Of a stretch of 64,000 bases of DNA, positions 53,527 to 63,856 are shown one piece after another. How positions within the stretch are numbered: position 1 is the stretch's first letter; the number at the start of each line of letters is the position of its first letter. Under the pieces are notes generated by a model. That model was not told the DNA's origin and made no database searches. It saw only the letters and a program-made list of their open reading frames with translations. Source of the DNA: Methylobacterium gossipiicola (lineage in GTDB: Bacteria; Pseudomonadota; Alphaproteobacteria; Rhizobiales; Beijerinckiaceae). The stretch spans positions 186,001 to 250,000 of the forward strand of contig NZ_FOPM01000002.1 in assembly GCF_900113485.1 (NCBI RefSeq). Reading direction: 5' to 3'. The translations under genes and the position numbers were made by a program.

Positions 53527-53862
53527 TCAGAGTCCAGCCAATTCGAACAAGGGAATCGCCCCGAGGAACACCACGCTGGCGAGGAGCGTGGTCCAGAGCG
53601 CCTTCTCTCGCAGACGCGGCGTCGCCGGCGCGCCCGGATCCTGCCCCGGAACGACCAGGGCGGGATCGGTCTCGGCCTGGTTCCGGATCGGCAGGATCAC
53701 GAACAGCAGCGTCCACCACACCACGAAGTAAAGGGCGACGGCCCCGAACACCGTGAGCCGGAACTGGCTCACCGCCACCACGACGACGAGGGCGATGACT
53801 GCCAGCATGACGGCCAACGTCCGCAGGGTGGAGGCAGCGAGGCTGACGAGGACGGCGTTCAA
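53527..53862 (-). CDS. DUF1467 family membrane protein
   Basis: 111 residues, three hydrophobic segments: TLRTLAVMLAVIALVVVVAV, then GAVALYFVVWWTLLFVILPI with the typical WWTLLFVILPIRNQAE block, and a C-terminal helix WTTLLASVVFLGAIPLFELA. DUF1467 proteins are short alphaproteobacterial membrane proteins usually found beside mce and proS, as here. Function unknown. It starts 5 bp after the mce stop. Confidence 0.9.
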   Translation of the reverse strand: MNAVLVSLAASTLRTLAVMLAVIALVVVVAVSQFRLTVFGAVALYFVVWWTLLFVILPIRNQAETDPALVVPGQDPGAPATPRLREKALWTTLLASVVFLGAIPLFELAGL

Positions 53863-53867
53863 GCGGC

Positions 53868-54272
53868 TCAGACCTGCTCGAGTTCGACCAGGGTGCCGAG
53901 GAAGTCCTTGGGGTGGAGGAACAGGACAGGTTTGCCATGGGCGCCGATCTTGGGCTCGCCGGTGCCGAGCACGCGGGCGCCCTGCGCCTTCAGCTTGTCG
54001 CGGGCGGCCAGGATGTCGTCGACCTCATAGCAGACGTGGTGGACGCCGCCCTGCGGGTTGCGCTCGACGAAGCTCGCGATGGGCGACCCCTCGCCCAGGG
54101 GCGCCATGAGCTCGACCTTGCTGTTGGGCAGGTTCACGAACACCACGGTGACGCCGTGCTCGGGCTGCGGCAGCGGCTCGGTCACCGTGGCGCCGAGGGT
54201 GTCGCGATAGATCGCGCAGGCGGCGTCGAGGTCGCGCACCGCGATGGCGACGTGATTGAGGCGTCCGATCAT
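53868..54272 (-). CDS. mce: methylmalonyl-CoA epimerase
   Basis: 134 residues, vicinal-oxygen-chelate fold: MIGRLNHVAIAVRDLDAACA (metal His), VVFVNLPNSKVELMAPLGEG (Glu), GGVHHVCYEVDDI (His) and FLGTLVELEQV (Glu). Interconverts (R)- and (S)-methylmalonyl-CoA ahead of the B12-dependent methylmalonyl-CoA mutase, so it depends indirectly on the cobalamin made by the first part of the window. Start chosen at the ATG at 54272; more upstream codons show no family features. Confidence 0.95.
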   Translation of the reverse strand: MIGRLNHVAIAVRDLDAACAIYRDTLGATVTEPLPQPEHGVTVVFVNLPNSKVELMAPLGEGSPIASFVERNPQGGVHHVCYEVDDILAARDKLKAQGARVLGTGEPKIGAHGKPVLFLHPKDFLGTLVELEQV

Positions 54273-54346
54273 GTTGGCTCCCTCCAAGCTCATGGCATGC
54301 GCGAAAAAGCCCTCCTCCCTGTAGGGGAAGAGGGCGCGACGCGGTT

Positions 54347-56020
54347 CTAGACTTCCACCACCTGCACGTGACAGGCGGGCTTCTTGCCCCAGGCTTCGTT
54401 GACGCCGGAGCGGATCGCCCGGTCCACGGCCTTCTCGACGGCCTCGGCGTCCCGGCGCTTGACCTTCGACAGGCCCGACAGGGTCCGGGCGACGCACTCG
54501 ATCACCACGTCCAGCATCGGCTGGCCGCCGCGACCGCGATTGGGCAGGCCGATGATATCGATGGCGGGCTCACCCAACACCTCGCCCTGCTCGTCGATGG
54601 CGATGGCGACCGAGACGAGACCGGCCTGCGCGAGCTTGCGCCGCTCAGGGATCGCCCGGTCCTTGGCGTCGATGAGGATGTTGCCGTCCTTGAACAGGCG
54701 GCCGGCCTTGACGTGATCGATCACCTCGGGCGTGCCGGGGGCGAGGCGCACGACGCTGCCGTTGCGGGCCTTCACGATGTTCGGCACGCCCTGCGCCCGG
54801 GCGAAGCGGGCGTGCTCGTCGAGGTGCAGGGCCTCGCCGTGGACGGGGATCGCCGTCTGCGGCCGGGTCCAGGCGTACATCTCTGCCATCTCCTCGCGCC
54901 GGGGATGGCCCGAGACGTGGACGAGCTTGGTCCGGTCGGTCACGACCTCGATGCCGGCATTGACGAGGTCGTTGATGATCGCCCCCACGGCCCGCTCGTT
55001 GCCCGGAATGGCACGGGAGGAGAAGATCACCCGGTCGCCCGCCGCCAGGGTCACGTCGGGATGGTCGTCGCGCGAGACGCGGGCGAGCGCCGCGCGCTCC
55101 TCGCCCTGCGAACCGGTGAGCAGGCACACCACCTTGTCGCGGGGCAGGTATCCGTAGGCGTCCGCCGAACGGAAATCGGGCAGGCCGTCGAGGAAGCCGC
55201 ATTCGCGGGCGACGCCGATCACCCGGTCCATGGCACGCCCGACGGCGACCACTTCACGGCCGCAGGCCTGGGCTGCCTCGGCCACGGCGCGCATGCGGGC
55301 GACGTTGGAGGCAAAGGTGGTCACGGCGACGCGGTTCGGCGCCTCGGTGATGAGTTCGCGCAGGGTGGCGGCGACTTCGGCCTCGCTCGGGGAGCGGCCT
55401 TCCCGCACGACGTTGGTCGAGTCGCTGATCATGGCGAGGATGCCCTCGTCACCCAAAGCCCGGAACGCGGCCTCGGAGGTCACATCGCCGAGGATCGGGG
55501 TGGGATCGAGCTTCCAGTCACCGGTATGGAGCAGCAGACCGTGCGGCGTGCGGATGGCGACGGCGTTCGATTCCGGAATCGAGTGCGAGACGGGCACGTA
55601 CTCGATCTCGAACGGACCGATCTGAACCCGGCGTCCGGCCTGGATCTCCTTCAGCACCACCTTCGGCGCACCCGGCTCGCTGAGGCGGCGGGCTTCCAGC
55701 AGGCTTTTCGCAAAGCGCGTGGCGTAGACCGGCGCCTTGAGCTTAGGCCACAATTCACCGATGGCACCGATATGATCCTCGTGCGCATGGGTGATGAAGA
55801 TGCCCAGCAGATCGTCCTTGCGCTCCTCGATGAAGCTCAGGTCCGGGAACATGAGGTCGATCCCCGGGAAGCCCTCTTCCCCGGCAAACCCCATACCGCA
55901 ATCGACCATGATCCATTTGCGGCGCTTGGCCGGCCCGAACCCGTACAATGCCGCATTCATGCCGATCTCGCCCACGCCGCCGAGCGGCACGAAGACGAGT
56001 TCGTCTTGCCCTGTCGTCAT
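54347..56020 (-). CDS. rnj: ribonuclease J
   Basis: 557 residues from MTTGQDELVFVPLGGVGEIG (a GTG at 56026 adds two). Metallo-beta-lactamase/beta-CASP nuclease: IFITHAHEDHIGAIGELWPK with the HxHxDH zinc motif, PVSHSIPESNAVAIRTPHGL, HTGDWKLDPTP, LLTGSQGEERAALARVS and VSGHPRREEMAEM. Processes and degrades RNA 5' to 3' in the cytoplasm; also used in rRNA maturation in rhizobia. Directly follows birA. Confidence 0.95.
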   Translation of the reverse strand: MTTGQDELVFVPLGGVGEIGMNAALYGFGPAKRRKWIMVDCGMGFAGEEGFPGIDLMFPDLSFIEERKDDLLGIFITHAHEDHIGAIGELWPKLKAPVYATRFAKSLLEARRLSEPGAPKVVLKEIQAGRRVQIGPFEIEYVPVSHSIPESNAVAIRTPHGLLLHTGDWKLDPTPILGDVTSEAAFRALGDEGILAMISDSTNVVREGRSPSEAEVAATLRELITEAPNRVAVTTFASNVARMRAVAEAAQACGREVVAVGRAMDRVIGVARECGFLDGLPDFRSADAYGYLPRDKVVCLLTGSQGEERAALARVSRDDHPDVTLAAGDRVIFSSRAIPGNERAVGAIINDLVNAGIEVVTDRTKLVHVSGHPRREEMAEMYAWTRPQTAIPVHGEALHLDEHARFARAQGVPNIVKARNGSVVRLAPGTPEVIDHVKAGRLFKDGNILIDAKDRAIPERRKLAQAGLVSVAIAIDEQGEVLGEPAIDIIGLPNRGRGGQPMLDVVIECVARTLSGLSKVKRRDAEAVEKAVDRAIRSGVNEAWGKKPACHVQVVEV

Positions 56021-56033
56021 CTTCACCCAAACC

Positions 56034-57011
56034 TCAAGCCGCCGTCGCGGCCGTTCCCAAATGCACCTCGCCCGCCGTCACGGTCCGTCGCGTTCCCTCG
56101 TCCGATCGGATGACGAGGCGTCCCGCTTCGTCGATCGTCTCGAAAATTCCATGCACATGGGTGTCGCCGGTTCGAACGGTCACCGGCGCGCCGATCCCGG
56201 CCGCGTCGGCGATCCAGCGTTCGCGGATTCGCGAAAATCCCCGGCCCCGGTCCCAATCCCGCGCCGCCTCGACGATTCCATTCGTTAGGCACACGAACAG
56301 ATCCTCGGCGCGCGTGGCGTGCCCCAACTGCCTGAGGCAGGTTGCCGGATAAGGCAAGCCCTCCGGTGCCGCCGCGACGTTGACGCCGAAGCCCATCACC
56401 ACCGCGCGACGCCCGCCGGGGAGGGTTTCCGCTTCAAGGAGGAGCCCGGCGAGCTTGGCGCCCGAGACCAGGACGTCGTTGGGCCACTTCAACCGGAAGG
56501 ATGCCTGCCCTACCCCACCCTTCGCGTCGTCGAGCCCGCCGGGCTCCCTCTCCTCGATGGAGCGGGGTATGCCCCCGTCGAAAAGTTCACCAACAGCACC
56601 CTGTCCCCCTCCCCCAGGGAGAGGTGACCCGCCTTCCATGTGACGCGGTGGCGGGACGCGGACCACCCTGTCCAGGGCCGCCATCAGGCCGACACCGGCC
56701 ACGAACCCCAGGGTCGGCACATCGGCCGGCTCGACGTCGTCCACCGGCCAAAGCAGACTCGCGGTGAGATTGCCCGGTTCGGATGCCCAGGCATTTCCGC
56801 GCCGGCCACGTCCCGCAAGCTGGCGGTGGGCCGCGACCCAGAGGGGGCCGGTCTCTCCGGCGCGCGCCCGCTCCAGGGCCTCCGTGTTCGTAGAGCCGAG
56901 GCTCTCGTGAACGTGAAGGCGATGGCCCGCCGCCCGCGCCCGCTCCCCCAGACGATACCCGCTCAAGGACGCGGCCTCAGGAGCCGGCGAAGAGCGACTT
57001 CGCGGCGGCAC
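56034..57011 (-). CDS. birA: biotin--[acetyl-CoA-carboxylase] ligase with repeat-encoded insertion
   Basis: 325 residues, class I ligase without the DNA-binding domain (normally about 250-270). Catalytic motifs: ESLGSTNTEALERARAG, biotin loop LAGRGRRGNAW (Gly67-Gly72), LKWPNDVLV (Lys175-Asp179), KLAGLLLE (Lys186) and VVMGFGVNV. Residues about 117-170, between MAALDRV and SFRLKWPND, do not belong to the family and come from a palindromic repeat read in frame. All catalytic motifs survive, so an active enzyme with an enlarged surface loop is likely. The start overlaps the nuoN 3' end by 35 bp. Confidence 0.9.
   Translation of the reverse strand: MPPRSRSSPAPEAASLSGYRLGERARAAGHRLHVHESLGSTNTEALERARAGETGPLWVAAHRQLAGRGRRGNAWASEPGNLTASLLWPVDDVEPADVPTLGFVAGVGLMAALDRVVRVPPPRHMEGGSPLPGGGGQGAVGELFDGGIPRSIEEREPGGLDDAKGGVGQASFRLKWPNDVLVSGAKLAGLLLEAETLPGGRRAVVMGFGVNVAAAPEGLPYPATCLRQLGHATRAEDLFVCLTNGIVEAARDWDRGRGFSRIRERWIADAAGIGAPVTVRTGDTHVHGIFETIDEAGRLVIRSDEGTRRTVTAGEVHLGTAATAA
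56503..56640 (-). repeat. palindromic repeat copy D, in frame within birA
   Basis: About 135 bp. On the minus strand it contains CACCTCTCCCTGGGGGAGGG, GACAGGGTGC, CGCTCCATCGAGGAGAGGGA, GCCCGGCGGGCTC and GGGTGGGGTAGGG. Related in style to copies A-C (outer CTCTCC/GGAGAGG arms) but longer and with a different centre, so a sister family. Translated as SPLPGGGGQGAVGE and RSIEEREPGGLDD, comparable to PLLEGEGQGEV and SFQERE of the other copies. Confidence 0.8.
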
Positions 57012-58431
57012 CGGCGGCGCCCACGAGGGGGGCCGGCACGATCCAGAACAGAACCACGACGACGCTGGTGAAACCGAGAACGATGCGCAGGCCCGGTGCC
57101 ATCGGCTCGTAAGCGGCCACCGGCTCGTCGAAGTACATCACCTTGACGAGGCGCAGATAGTAGAACGCGCCGACCACACTGGTGACGACGCCGATCACCG
57201 CGAGCGTCACGAGGTTCGCCTGGATGGCGGCGGCGAAGACGTAGTACTTGGCGAAGAAGCCGGCCAGCGGCGGAATACCGGCGAGGGAGAACATCATCGC
57301 GGCAAGGCAGAAGGCGAGGACAGGGTGGGTCCGCGACAGGCCGGAGAGGTCGTCCACGGTCTCAAACATCTGACCACCGCGACGGAGCGACAGGATCACC
57401 GCGAAGGCGCCGAGCGTCATGGCGAGGTAGATGATCATGTAGATCACCACGCCGCGGACACCGTCCTGCGAGCCGGCGGCGAGCCCAACCAGGGCGTAGC
57501 CGACGTTGCCGATGGAGGAATAGGCCATGAGGCGCTTGAGCGAGCGCTGGCCGATGGCGGCGAACGAGCCCAAAGCCATGGAGGCGATGGCGACGAACAC
57601 GATGATCTGCTGCCAGACGGCGGTGACGTCCGGGAAGGCGCCGATGAAGATCCGGATCGTCATCGCCATGGCGGCCATCTTGGGTGCCGAGGCGAAGAAG
57701 GCGGTGACTGGCGTCGGCGAGCCCTCGTAGACGTCCGGGGTCCACATGTGGAACGGCACGGCCGCGAGCTTGAACGCGACGCCCGCCGCCACGAACACGA
57801 TGCCGAGCACGAGGCCGAAACCGACAGTCGTGTCGTTCAGGGCCGCGACGATGCCGGGGAACGAGACGGTGCCGGTGAAGCCGTAGACGAGGGACGACCC
57901 GTAGAGCAGCATGCCCGAGGAGAGCGCGCCGAGGACGAAGTATTTTAGACCGGCTTCGGTGGATTTCAGGTTGTCGCGGTGGAAGGCGGCGATGACGTAG
58001 GCCGCGAGCGACTGCAGTTCGAGGCCGAGATAGAGGGAGATGAGATCGTTGGCCGAGGCCATGACCATCATGCCGAGCGTGCAGAGCACGATGAGGATCG
58101 GGAACTCGAACCGGTCGATGCGGGCACGCTGAAAGTAGTCCCGAGCCAGCAGGATCGAGGCGGCGGAGCCAAGCAGAATCAGCGCCTTCATCACCTTCGA
58201 GAAATTGTCGACGATGAAGGAGCCGTTCAGGGTCGTCACCTTTGCGCCGGATTGCGACATGACCACGAACAGGGCGAGAATCATGAGCAGCAGGGCGCCG
58301 ACGCTGACACCCTCCGCCGACCGCTCACCCCGGAACGATCCGTAGAGGACGAGGACGAGGACGCCGACGGCGAGGATCAACTCGGGCAGAGCGGGCCAGA
58401 GCGCGGGCAGGACGGATTGGGCAGCGATCAT
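56977..58431 (-). CDS. nuoN: NADH-quinone oxidoreductase subunit N
   Basis: 484-residue antiporter-like membrane subunit of complex I. Seen: MIAAQSVLPALWPALPELIL, LGLELQSLAAYVIAAFHRDN, ALSSGMLLYGSSLVYGFTG, FKLAAVPFHMWTPDVYEGSP (with the conserved Lys), and RSLKRLMAYSSIGNVGYAL. It starts 13 bp after nuoM. Confidence 0.96.
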   Translation of the reverse strand: MIAAQSVLPALWPALPELILAVGVLVLVLYGSFRGERSAEGVSVGALLLMILALFVVMSQSGAKVTTLNGSFIVDNFSKVMKALILLGSAASILLARDYFQRARIDRFEFPILIVLCTLGMMVMASANDLISLYLGLELQSLAAYVIAAFHRDNLKSTEAGLKYFVLGALSSGMLLYGSSLVYGFTGTVSFPGIVAALNDTTVGFGLVLGIVFVAAGVAFKLAAVPFHMWTPDVYEGSPTPVTAFFASAPKMAAMAMTIRIFIGAFPDVTAVWQQIIVFVAIASMALGSFAAIGQRSLKRLMAYSSIGNVGYALVGLAAGSQDGVRGVVIYMIIYLAMTLGAFAVILSLRRGGQMFETVDDLSGLSRTHPVLAFCLAAMMFSLAGIPPLAGFFAKYYVFAAAIQANLVTLAVIGVVTSVVGAFYYLRLVKVMYFDEPVAAYEPMAPGLRIVLGFTSVVVVLFWIVPAPLVGAAGAAAKSLFAGS

Positions 58432-58444
58432 CGGAGCGGTGCTT

Positions 58445-59965
58445 TCAGCGCGCGGCGGGCGGGAGGGCAGCCGCCGTCTGCGTGTTCGACAGCGCGGTCT
58501 TCATGCTCTGCATCAACGCTTCCGTGGAGGGAGCGAAGGTGTCGAGGATCGGCGCCGGATGGACCCCGTAATAGATCGTCAGGGCGACGAGGGGGGCGAT
58601 GATGATCTTCTCGCGCAAGTCGAGGTCGAGGATGCCCTGGAGGCTCGGCTTCTCGAGCTTGCCGTAGATCACCCGGGCATAGAGCCACAGGGCGTAGCCG
58701 GCCGACAGGATGATGCCGAAGACCGAGAAGAACGCCACCGTCGGATTGGCCTTGAAGGCGCCCATCATGGCGAGGAACTCGCCGACGAAGCCCGACGTGC
58801 CGGGGAGGCCGACATTGGCCATGGTGAACACCATCATGGCCGCCGCGTAGAGGGGCATGCGCTTCACGAGGCCGCCATAGGCGGCGATCTCGCGGGTGTG
58901 CATCCGGTCGTAGACCACGCCGACGCAGAGGAAGAGCGCGCCCGACACGATGCCGTGGGAGATCATGAGGAACAGCGCGCCCTGGATCCCCTGCTCGTTG
59001 AGGGTGAACAGGCCGAGGGTCACGAAGCCCATATGCGCCACGGACGAGTAGGCGATGAGCTTCTTGATGTCGCTCTGTACCATGGCGATGAGCGACGTGA
59101 AGATGATGGCGATCACCGACAGGGCGAACACCATCGGGGCGAAGGCCTGGGAGGCATCCGGGAACATCGGCAGCGAGATGCGGATGAAGCCGTAGCCGCC
59201 CATCTTCAGGAGGATGCCGGCGAGGATCACCGAACCGGCGGTGGGTGCCTCCACGTGGGCGTCGGGAAGCCAGGTATGGACCGGCCACATGGGCATCTTC
59301 ACCGCGAAGGAGGCGAAGAAAGCGAGCCACAGCCAGGTCTGCATCTCCACGGGGAAGCGGGTCTGCAGCAGGGTCGGAATATCGGTGGTGCCGGCGTGCC
59401 AGTACATCGCCATGATGGCGAGCAGCATCAGCACCGAGCCGAGCAGGGTGTAGAGGAAGAACTTGAAGCTCGCGTAGATGCGCCGCTTGCCGCCCCAGAT
59501 GCCGATGATGAGGAACATCGGGATCAGGCCGGCCTCGAAGAACAGGTAGAACAGCACCAGATCGAGGGCCTGGAACACGCCGATCATCGTCGTCTCGAGG
59601 ACGAGGAAGGCGACGTAGTATTCCTTCACGCGCTTGGTCACGGAGAGCCACGACGCGCCGATGCAGAACGGCATCAGGAAGGTGGTCAGGAGGATCAGCG
59701 GCATCGAGAAGCCGTCAACGCCGAGCTTGAACCGGGTCGCCTCGCTCAGCCAGACATGGCTCTCGACGAGCTGGAAGCTCGCCGTACTCGTGTCGAAGCG
59801 GCTCCAGGCCACCAGGGACAGGAGGAAGGTGGCGACCGTGGCGGCGAGGGCCGCCCAACGCGCGTTGCGCTTGGCGGCCTCCGTCTCATCCCCGAGGGTG
59901 AGGATGAAGGCCGCGCCGCACAGGGGCACGATCAGAAGGCCGGAGAGGATTCCGAGGCCGAACAT
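58445..59965 (-). CDS. nuoM: NADH-quinone oxidoreductase subunit M
   Basis: 506 residues, antiporter-like proton-pumping subunit. Motifs: [20 protein letters not shown] (catalytic-network Glu), [40 protein letters not shown], and [20 protein letters not shown]. In the nuo operon between nuoL and nuoN. Confidence 0.97.
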   Translation of the reverse strand: MFGLGILSGLLIVPLCGAAFILTLGDETEAAKRNARWAALAATVATFLLSLVAWSRFDTSTASFQLVESHVWLSEATRFKLGVDGFSMPLILLTTFLMPFCIGASWLSVTKRVKEYYVAFLVLETTMIGVFQALDLVLFYLFFEAGLIPMFLIIGIWGGKRRIYASFKFFLYTLLGSVLMLLAIMAMYWHAGTTDIPTLLQTRFPVEMQTWLWLAFFASFAVKMPMWPVHTWLPDAHVEAPTAGSVILAGILLKMGGYGFIRISLPMFPDASQAFAPMVFALSVIAIIFTSLIAMVQSDIKKLIAYSSVAHMGFVTLGLFTLNEQGIQGALFLMISHGIVSGALFLCVGVVYDRMHTREIAAYGGLVKRMPLYAAAMMVFTMANVGLPGTSGFVGEFLAMMGAFKANPTVAFFSVFGIILSAGYALWLYARVIYGKLEKPSLQGILDLDLREKIIIAPLVALTIYYGVHPAPILDTFAPSTEALMQSMKTALSNTQTAAALPPAAR

Positions 59966-59997
59966 CTAGCGGGCGCTCCCGTTCTTATCCGCGACCA

Positions 59998-62088
59998 TCA
60001 GTGTCCGACCTTGGGCAGGCCGGCGAGCATGTACCAGCTGATGAGGCCGGCGACCCCGACGAGCATGACGAAGGCGTAGTGGTAGACGTAGCCGGTCTGG
60101 AGCCGGACAACGCCGCGCGTCACATCCAGCACACGGGCGGCGATGCCGTTCGGTCCCATTCCGTCGATGATCCGGCCGTCGCCTTCCTTCCAGAGGAACT
60201 TGCCAAAATCCTTGGCCGGACGGACGAAGATCCGGTCGTAGAGTTCGTCGAAGTACCACTTGTTGAGCAGGAACCGGTACAGACTCGGCTGCTGAGCGGC
60301 GAGCTGGCCCGGCAGTTCGGGACGGCGGATATACATCCAGAACGCGAGGACGAAGCCGGCGACCATCATGATGAAGGGCGCGTAGGACACCAGCGCCGGA
60401 ACGTGGTGGATGTCGTGCATGATGTGGTTGTCGGGGCCGTGGCCCAGGGAATGGCCCCAGAACCGGTCCATGCCCTCACCGATGAAGCGGTTCTTGAAGA
60501 TCAGGCCGGCGAATAGGGCGCCGAAGGCAAGGATGCCCAGGGGAATCGTCATCACGAGGGGGCTCTCGTGCGGCGTATGGGCGTGATCGTGATGCTCGAT
60601 GGCGCTGTGCGAAGCGGGCTCGACGTCGTGGCCATGGTCGTCGTGGGCGACGCCCTCGTGGTGACCCGGGGCGCCATCGGCCTCGTTCGCGGCATGCGCC
60701 ACGGCATGATGCGCGTCGGTAGGCGCCGCGCCGTGATGGGCCCAGCGCGCCGGCCCCTCGAAGGTGAGGAAGAACAGGCGCCAGGAATAGAACGATGTGA
60801 ACAGGGCGGCGACGACGGTCGCGAGGAAGGCCAGGGTGTGGCCCGGCCGCGTCGAGGCGTAGGCGGCCTCGATGATCGCGTCCTTCGAATAGTAGCCGGA
60901 CGTGAACGGGAAGCCGATGAGCGCCAGGGTGCCGATGGTCATCATCGCCGTGGTGAACGGGATGTAGCGGCGCAGATTGCCCATGTTCCGCATGTCCTGC
61001 TCGTGGTGCATCGCGTGGATGACCGAGCCGGCGCCGAGGAACAGCAGCGCCTTGAAGAAGGCGTGGGTGAAGAGGTGGAACACCCCGGCCGAGTAGGCGC
61101 CGACGCCCAGCGCCACGAACATGTAGCCGAGCTGCGAACAGGTCGAGTAGGCGATGACCCGCTTGATGTCGTTCTGGACGAGGCCGACGGTGGCGGCGAA
61201 GAACGCCGTGATTCCGCCGATGACCGTCACCACCACGAGGGCGTTGGGGGCGAGTTCGAAGACCGGCGACAGGCGCGCCACCATGAACACGCCCGCCGTC
61301 ACCATGGTGGCGGCATGGATGAGGGCGGAGACCGGAGTCGGGCCCTCCATGGCGTCGGGCAGCCAGGTGTGGAGCAGGAACTGCGCCGACTTGCCCATGG
61401 CGCCCATGAACAGGAGCAGACAGGCGAGCGTCCAGACGCTCCAATCGTAGCCGAGGAAGTGGAAGGTGGCGTCCTTGATCTCGGCGGCGCGGGCGAAGAT
61501 GCCGTCGAACGCCACCGAGCCCGTGAGCACGAAGACGAGGAAGATGCCGAGCGAGAAGCCGAAATCGCCGACGCGGTTGACGATGAAGGCCTTCATGGCC
61601 GCGGCGTTGGCCGAGGGCTTCTCGTACCAGAAGCCGATGAGCAGGTAGGAGGCGAGGCCGACGCCCTCCCAGCCGAAGAACATCTGCACGAGGTTGTCGG
61701 AGGTCACCAGCATGAGCATGGCGAAGGTGAACAGCGACAGGTAGGCGAAGAAGCGCGGCCGGTGCGGATCCTCCTCCATGTAGCCGATGGAGTAGAGGTG
61801 CACGAGCGTCGAGACCGAGGTCACCACCACCAGCATCACGGCCGTGAGGGTATCGATCCGGAACGCCCAGTCGACCACGAGGTCACCGGCGGTGAACCAG
61901 TTCGCGACCTGGACGCGGGTGGCGTGATCCGTGCCGGGAATGTCGAGGAAGACGCCCCAGGACAACAGCGCCGAGAAGGCGAGGAAGCCCGTGGTGATGG
62001 CCTCGCACATCTTGGGGCCGAGCCGGCGGCCGAACAGGCCCGCGATGAGCGCGCCCATGAGCGGAAAGAAGACGATCGCGTGATACAT
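59998..62088 (-). CDS. nuoL: NADH-quinone oxidoreductase subunit L with a histidine-rich loop
   Basis: 696 residues from the ATG at 62088 ([20 protein letters not shown]). Core motifs: [60 protein letters not shown], and [20 protein letters not shown]. The C-terminal lateral helix region is present. Between about residues 450 and 509 is an inserted His/Asp-rich loop (for example [21 protein letters not shown]) before [18 protein letters not shown]. It is likely solvent-exposed and may bind metal; such loops vary among rhizobial NuoL. Confidence 0.96.
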   Translation of the reverse strand: MYHAIVFFPLMGALIAGLFGRRLGPKMCEAITTGFLAFSALLSWGVFLDIPGTDHATRVQVANWFTAGDLVVDWAFRIDTLTAVMLVVVTSVSTLVHLYSIGYMEEDPHRPRFFAYLSLFTFAMLMLVTSDNLVQMFFGWEGVGLASYLLIGFWYEKPSANAAAMKAFIVNRVGDFGFSLGIFLVFVLTGSVAFDGIFARAAEIKDATFHFLGYDWSVWTLACLLLFMGAMGKSAQFLLHTWLPDAMEGPTPVSALIHAATMVTAGVFMVARLSPVFELAPNALVVVTVIGGITAFFAATVGLVQNDIKRVIAYSTCSQLGYMFVALGVGAYSAGVFHLFTHAFFKALLFLGAGSVIHAMHHEQDMRNMGNLRRYIPFTTAMMTIGTLALIGFPFTSGYYSKDAIIEAAYASTRPGHTLAFLATVVAALFTSFYSWRLFFLTFEGPARWAHHGAAPTDAHHAVAHAANEADGAPGHHEGVAHDDHGHDVEPASHSAIEHHDHAHTPHESPLVMTIPLGILAFGALFAGLIFKNRFIGEGMDRFWGHSLGHGPDNHIMHDIHHVPALVSYAPFIMMVAGFVLAFWMYIRRPELPGQLAAQQPSLYRFLLNKWYFDELYDRIFVRPAKDFGKFLWKEGDGRIIDGMGPNGIAARVLDVTRGVVRLQTGYVYHYAFVMLVGVAGLISWYMLAGLPKVGH

Positions 62089-62120
62089 CGCTGGCTTGTC
62101 CGGCCTCCTGGGTCGCGCCC

Positions 62121-62198
62121 GGCCCCGCGCGCTTCGCGCGGGGCCTCGAGCAAGCGAGCCCTGTCTTCGTGTCACCGCGCGGGGCCATTGACGGCCCC
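62121..62198 (-). repeat. two hairpins in the nuoL-nuoK spacer
   Basis: GGCCCCGCGCG-CTT-CGCGCGGGGCC (11 bp perfect stem, 62121-62145) and GGGGCC-ATTGAC-GGCCCC (62181-62198). No T-runs. The 138 bp spacer is much longer than the other nuo junctions. Possible roles are differential mRNA stability within the operon or a REP-like insertion. Confidence 0.6.
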
Positions 62199-62226
62199 GT
62201 TCGGTCGGGTCTTCGCGCGGGGTGCG

Positions 62227-62532
62227 TCAGCCCTTCATCATGTTCACGTCCTCCACCGCGATGGAGCCGCGGTTTCGGAAAAACACGACGAGGATGGCAA
62301 GGCCGATGGCGGCTTCGGCCGCCGCCACAGTGAGCACGAACAGGGCGAAGACCTGGCCGGTGATGTCGTTGAGATGGGTCGAGAACGCCACGAGGTTGAT
62401 GTTCACCGCGAGCAGGATCAGCTCCACGGACATCAGGATGACGATGACGTTCTTGCGGTTGATGAAGATGCCGAGCACCCCGAGGGTGAACAGGATCGCG
62501 GCGACTGTGAGGTAATGGCTCAGGCCGATCAT
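62227..62532 (-). CDS. nuoK: NADH-quinone oxidoreductase subunit K
   Basis: 101 residues, three helices: [20 protein letters not shown], then [20 protein letters not shown] (conserved Glu in the second helix) and [20 protein letters not shown] (second Glu). Standard length. Complex I proton channel subunit. Confidence 0.97.
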   Translation of the reverse strand: MIGLSHYLTVAAILFTLGVLGIFINRKNVIVILMSVELILLAVNINLVAFSTHLNDITGQVFALFVLTVAAAEAAIGLAILVVFFRNRGSIAVEDVNMMKG

Positions 62533-62557
62533 CGGATGGGTCTCCCGTGGTTCGGCA

Positions 62558-63178
62558 TCAGACTTCCACGCCCTGGCGCGACGGCACCTTGCGGGTCTCG
62601 ACGGCGGCGGCCTGGGTGCGGGCGTTCTGCACGGCGATGTTCTGGCGCTTGACGCCGGGACGGTCGCGCAGGGTCAGCACGATGGCGCCGATCATCGCGG
62701 TGAGCAGGATGAGGCCGGCGAGCTGGAAGTAGAAGACATAGTCCGTATAGAGCACCCGGCCGAGCGCCTGGGTGTTGGTCAGGCCCTCGGTGCTGGCGAG
62801 CGGGCCGAGCGGCGCCTGGAGCAGGTCGGGGTCGATGTTCCAGGTGCCGACGACGAGCACCAGTTCGATGAGGAACACCGCGCCGATGAGGGCGCCGATG
62901 GGCAGGTAGCGCTGGAAGCCCTGGCGCAGCTGCGCGAAATCCACGTCGAGCATCATCACGACGAAGAGGAACAAGACTGCGACGGCGCCGACATAGACGA
63001 CGACGAGGATCATCGCGAGGAACTCGGCCCCCATCATGACGAAGAGGCCGGCGGCGTTCACGAAGGCGAGGATGAGGTACAGCACCGAGGCCACGGGATT
63101 GCGCGAGGCGATCACCATGAAACCCGAAGCGACGGTCACGCCGGCGAACAGGTAGAAGAAGGCTGCGGCTGCGCTCAT
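62558..63178 (-). CDS. nuoJ: NADH-quinone oxidoreductase subunit J
   Basis: 206 residues, five helices: [40 protein letters not shown], then [20 protein letters not shown] with the conserved [17 protein letters not shown] block. Complex I membrane arm. Lies 25 bp upstream of nuoK. The 165 bp gap to nuoI is unusually wide and shows nothing recognisable. Confidence 0.97.
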   Translation of the reverse strand: MSAAAAFFYLFAGVTVASGFMVIASRNPVASVLYLILAFVNAAGLFVMMGAEFLAMILVVVYVGAVAVLFLFVVMMLDVDFAQLRQGFQRYLPIGALIGAVFLIELVLVVGTWNIDPDLLQAPLGPLASTEGLTNTQALGRVLYTDYVFYFQLAGLILLTAMIGAIVLTLRDRPGVKRQNIAVQNARTQAAAVETRKVPSRQGVEV

Positions 63179-63343
63179 GCGATTGTGGAGATCAGCCGTC
63201 CGGAGGACAGCCCCTTCTGCCGTTGATTCGTCTATGGCCCTTGCGAGCCGCCTTGATGGCCGGGAAGGCCGTCAGCCGGGCAGGTGATGCCGCCCGTCTA
63301 TAGATCCCGCCCCTGCGGTGCACAACCGCGGAGCCGTCGCGCC

Positions 63344-63832
63344 TTACCGATAAGGGGCGTCGACGGCGAGGTTGCGCGCGATCTCGCGCTCCCACCGGTC
63401 GCCGTTTAGGAGAAGCTTCTCCTTGTCGTAGAGAAGCTCCTCGCGGGTCTCCACGGAGAACTCGAAATTCGGTCCCTCGACGATGGCATCCACCGGACAG
63501 GCCTCCTGACACATGCCGCAATAGATGCATTTGACCATGTCGAGGTCGTAGCGCGTGGTGCGGCGGGTGCCGTCGTTCCGACGTGGACCGGCCTCGATGG
63601 TGATGGCCTGCGCCGGGCAGATCGCCTCGCACAGCTTGCAGGCGATGCAGCGTTCCTCGCCGTTGGGATAGCGGCGCAGGGCGTGCTCGCCCCGGAAGCG
63701 CGGCCCGCGATGACCCATCTCGAACGGGTAGTTGATGGTGGCCTTCGGTTTGAAGAAGTAGCGCATGGCGAGGGCGAACCCCGTCACGAACTCCTTGAGC
63801 AGAAGACCCTTGGCGACCTGATCGAGCTTCAT
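63344..63832 (-). CDS. nuoI: NADH-quinone oxidoreductase subunit I
   Basis: 162 residues with two [4Fe-4S] motifs, [19 protein letters not shown] and [20 protein letters not shown], carrying clusters N6a and N6b. N-terminal amphipathic region [20 protein letters not shown] and [20 protein letters not shown]. Links the peripheral and membrane arms of complex I. Confidence 0.98.
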   Translation of the reverse strand: MKLDQVAKGLLLKEFVTGFALAMRYFFKPKATINYPFEMGHRGPRFRGEHALRRYPNGEERCIACKLCEAICPAQAITIEAGPRRNDGTRRTTRYDLDMVKCIYCGMCQEACPVDAIVEGPNFEFSVETREELLYDKEKLLLNGDRWEREIARNLAVDAPYR

Positions 63833-63856
63833 GCCACGATCTCCCTGTGGGTGATG

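Noticed and set aside
53292-53756. Protein-coding frame starting inside the sRNA promoter
   Set aside because: It begins in the -35 element, runs through a perfect terminator and into antisense of the DUF1467 gene.
54368-56113. Plus-strand open frame of 581 codons over rnj
   Set aside because: Antisense to RNase J with its HxHxDH motif. No signal, domain or ribosome site.
58439-62652. Two long plus-strand frames (546 and 694 codons) over nuoM, nuoL and nuoK
   Set aside because: Mirror frames of membrane-protein genes; His/Glu/Gly/Arg-rich translations with no recognisable family.
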